Below are positions 62,211 to 64,000 of a stretch of DNA of 64,000 nucleotides, in pieces. How positions within the stretch are numbered: position 1 is the first letter of the stretch; every line of letters begins with the position of its first letter. Below the pieces are notes generated by a model that made no database searches, was not told where the DNA came from, and was given only the letters and a program-made list of their open reading frames with translations. The position numbers and the translations under genes are program-made. The stretch covers positions 248,001 to 312,000 of the forward strand of contig LJZR01000001.1 of NCBI GenBank assembly GCA_001314865.1. The letters are read 5' to 3'. Source of the DNA: Phormidesmis priestleyi Ana. Its GTDB lineage: Bacteria; Cyanobacteriota; Cyanobacteriia; Phormidesmidales; Phormidesmidaceae.

Positions 62211-64000
62211 TTAGCCCGCTGTTTCATTCACTGGAAAGCGATTGAGTAAGAAAGCGGCTTGCCTGGCTGTGGTTCTGACTTCATTTGATAAATAGGGGAC
62301 GTGAGGAATCTGGGCGAGAAAGTCTAGAGTGCGGCGTAGAATTCTAACAATGTCGCCTTCGTCGAGACTGGTGCTGTCAAACAAGTCGGCCCACTCGGTT
62401 TCTAGCGCCCACTGTTCTACCAGAGTAATTAAGTCCCACTCTAGGGCAACAGGAATTTGAATATCTTGTCTTCTCTGCGCTTGAAAAATGCGCCGTCTGA
62501 GGTTGCGCAAGCCTTCTAGCGCTTCAATAACGGGGCTAGAAGGCTGAGAACGAACCCAGGTGTCTGGGCGGTTGTTTTCCATTAAAATACCGGCACAGGC
62601 AGCAGCGAACTGTTGGGGTTCTAACCCATCAAATTCGCCTGAGGCTAAGGCAAGACCTAGCCACAGCTCGTTATCGCCCCGAATAGCCGCACACATTTGG
62701 CCTAGCTCGGTAGGCGCATTATCTTCTAAACATTCAAAGTTTTCGAGTATCTGCATGAGACCAACAAATTCTAGCCAGTAGTGATGGGTTTGATTGTTGT
62801 ATTTTTGGGCGCGATCGCGTCTTTCTTCTTCTAGCCTTTGTAGTCGCTTGCGCTGTTTTACCACCAGCTTAGGATTCTCTAACTGCCCAACTGGATTATT
62901 GGCTAGCTGGGCTTCAACTGTCGCCACCCTGTCAGCCTGTACTTTTACCTCAGGGGCCTGCACCTCAAAGTCAGGAATCGGCGGCATTTTCGCCACCACC
63001 GCTGCAGTCACCTCATCTCCCTTGCGAGAACTTCCGGGCGAGGGCGTCCAATCTATGGGCGGCCTCAGTGAATCTGCCTCACGCAGGCGATTTAAATCGC
63101 TATGGAGCAGCGCCACGTCTTTGACAGTCGCCAAATACCAGCGATTGTCTTGTCCAAGACAGATTAAAAACGGAAACTGACCAGGGCCAGGCAGCTTGCT
63201 CACCAGTACCGCAGGTAGCGGCGAAGAAACTTTAATGTTTTTGCCCTTGAGTGACAGCAACGTGCCTGACATGGCAAACGAAGCCGCTACCGGATCGCCG
63301 CCGCCTAGCGTTTCTTCGGCCTGCTGCTGAAGTATTTTCAAGAGCCTTTGTTCTTCCTTATGCCGACCACGCAGCTTTTCGTATTGTGCGATCGCCTCAT
63401 CATCTACATAAGCCAGCTGATCCCGTAAAACCCCAATCTCTCGATCTACCGCCTCAATGGCCTTCTTTTGGGGCGCTAAATGCAAGGTTGCCAAATACTG
63501 CCCAAAGCTACGCTCAATCAGCTCTTGCGCTTCTTCTACAGTATGAATTTGCAGCAGATTAAGCACCATGCCGTAGCTCGGCGTAAACTGGCTCACAAGC
63601 GGATCAGGCGGCGACAAAGCCAAATTTGCCGCTTCCTTAGCCCCTTCAAAAGGCGACTCTACGGTCACCACATGGCCTTCAGCATCCATACCTCGCCGTC
63701 CGGCCCGACCCGACATTTGCAAAAATTCAGAGGCATGTAGCAGCCGGTGCCCGTCATCCGTGCGCTTAGACAGGCTGGCAATGACGGTTGTGCGAGCAGG
63801 CATATTGATCCCTGCGGCAAGCGTCTCTGTCGCAAAAACAACTTTAATTAAGCCCGCCTGAAACAGCTGTTCCACCAAGCTTTTCCAGGCGGGTAAAATG
63901 CCCGCATGATGAGCCGCAATACCGCGATACAGCGGCTCTAGCTGATTGGCTCTAATGGCTTCGGGGTTGCGCCGCACAAAGTCATCAATTCGCCGCTTGA
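62211..64000 (-). CDS. SKI2/Mtr4-like DEAD/DEAH helicase with DSHCT domain (partial, runs off the right edge)
   Basis: The visible 596 codons cover the C-terminal part of the protein and remain open to the window edge, where KRRIDDFVRRNPEAIR continues upstream; the GTG at 63977 is not a start. Motifs: HHAGILPAWK, FATETLAAGINMPARTVV-like motif V, and QMSGRAGRRGMD (motif VI). Then come a winged-helix/arch-like region and the C-terminal DSHCT domain (ALEWDLITLVEQWALETEWADL, SLDEGDIVRILRRTLDFLAQI). Family members remodel RNA or RNA-protein complexes. The N-terminal ATPase lobe lies outside. Confidence 0.93.
   Translation of the reverse strand, partial: KRRIDDFVRRNPEAIRANQLEPLYRGIAAHHAGILPAWKSLVEQLFQAGLIKVVFATETLAAGINMPARTTVIASLSKRTDDGHRLLHASEFLQMSGRAGRRGMDAEGHVVTVESPFEGAKEAANLALSPPDPLVSQFTPSYGMVLNLLQIHTVEEAQELIERSFGQYLATLHLAPQKKAIEAVDREIGVLRDQLAYVDDEAIAQYEKLRGRHKEEQRLLKILQQQAEETLGGGDPVAASFAMSGTLLSLKGKNIKVSSPLPAVLVSKLPGPGQFPFLICLGQDNRWYLATVKDVALLHSDLNRLREADSLRPPIDWTPSPGSSRKGDEVTAAVVAKMPPIPDFEVQAPEVKVQADRVATVEAQLANNPVGQLENPKLVVKQRKRLQRLEEERRDRAQKYNNQTHHYWLEFVGLMQILENFECLEDNAPTELGQMCAAIRGDNELWLGLALASGEFDGLEPQQFAAACAGILMENNRPDTWVRSQPSSPVIEALEGLRNLRRRIFQAQRRQDIQIPVALEWDLITLVEQWALETEWADLFDSTSLDEGDIVRILRRTLDFLAQIPHVPYLSNEVRTTARQAAFLLNRFPVNETAG

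Overview
The window is cyanobacterial. The HIP1 octamer GCGATCGC recurs inside and between genes, and the gene content includes cyanophycin synthetase and cyanophycinase, a BicA-type bicarbonate transporter, a DesB-type acyl-lipid desaturase, a valyl-tRNA synthetase carrying a cyanobacterial CAAD membrane domain, and coxBAC with ctaA/ctaB. Genus and species cannot be fixed from sequence alone; a Leptolyngbya-like or related lineage is only a guess. I saw no rRNA, tRNA, CRISPR array, insertion sequence or prophage.

Layout. 1-1050: end of yidD and a TPR gene (minus). 1.4-7.3 kb: a type I secretion operon (PPIase-like protein, HlyB-like ABC transporter, HlyD adaptor). 7.6-8.5 kb: a 50-residue ORF and a 3-methyladenine glycosylase. 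8.6-11.9 kb: a redox pair, a membrane 4Fe-4S protein and an FHA/flavin reductase/2Fe-2S fusion. 12-15 kb: bicA, convergent with an aminotransferase. 15.4-28 kb (minus): a short-chain dehydrogenase, a 1361-residue membrane protein, desB, an SRAP protease, a PAP2-TIGR02587-TIGR02588 operon, a secreted protein and a Na+/solute symporter. 28-29.9 kb: menH and a trypsin-like protein lacking its catalytic histidine. 30-38.8 kb: coxBAC (minus), divergent from ctaA-ctaB and a two-gene ABC exporter (plus). 38.9-42.9 kb: a secreted protein and valS. 43-52.6 kb (minus): nnr, putA, cphA and cphB. 52.9-62.1 kb: smaller genes, including a RecD-like helicase, a duplicated-domain protein, a class III nucleotide cyclase, argC, a tautomerase-fold protein, an FeS-type photolyase and a DUF433 protein. 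The right edge holds most of an SKI2-like helicase (minus).

Themes. Respiration is well represented: cytochrome oxidase subunits and the heme A enzymes lie back to back. Nitrogen storage is the second theme. cphB, cphA and putA lie in one direction, and argC is about 6 kb away, so cyanophycin synthesis, its breakdown and the last steps of arginine/proline catabolism are close together.

The most unusual feature is the number of short tandem arrays (9-17 bp units, plus one 42/21 bp cluster). Inside genes the units are multiples of three and lengthen linkers in proteins such as cyanophycinase, SRAP, NnrD and the cyclase. At several gene ends the unit contains or abuts the stop codon. In one gene (8591-10357) a 4-bp loss inside the array shifts the frame and replaces what looks like the native C-terminus. 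Other points to check are a secretion ATPase whose C39 and cyclic-nucleotide domains have lost hallmark residues, and two terminator hairpins whose stems co-vary between copies.
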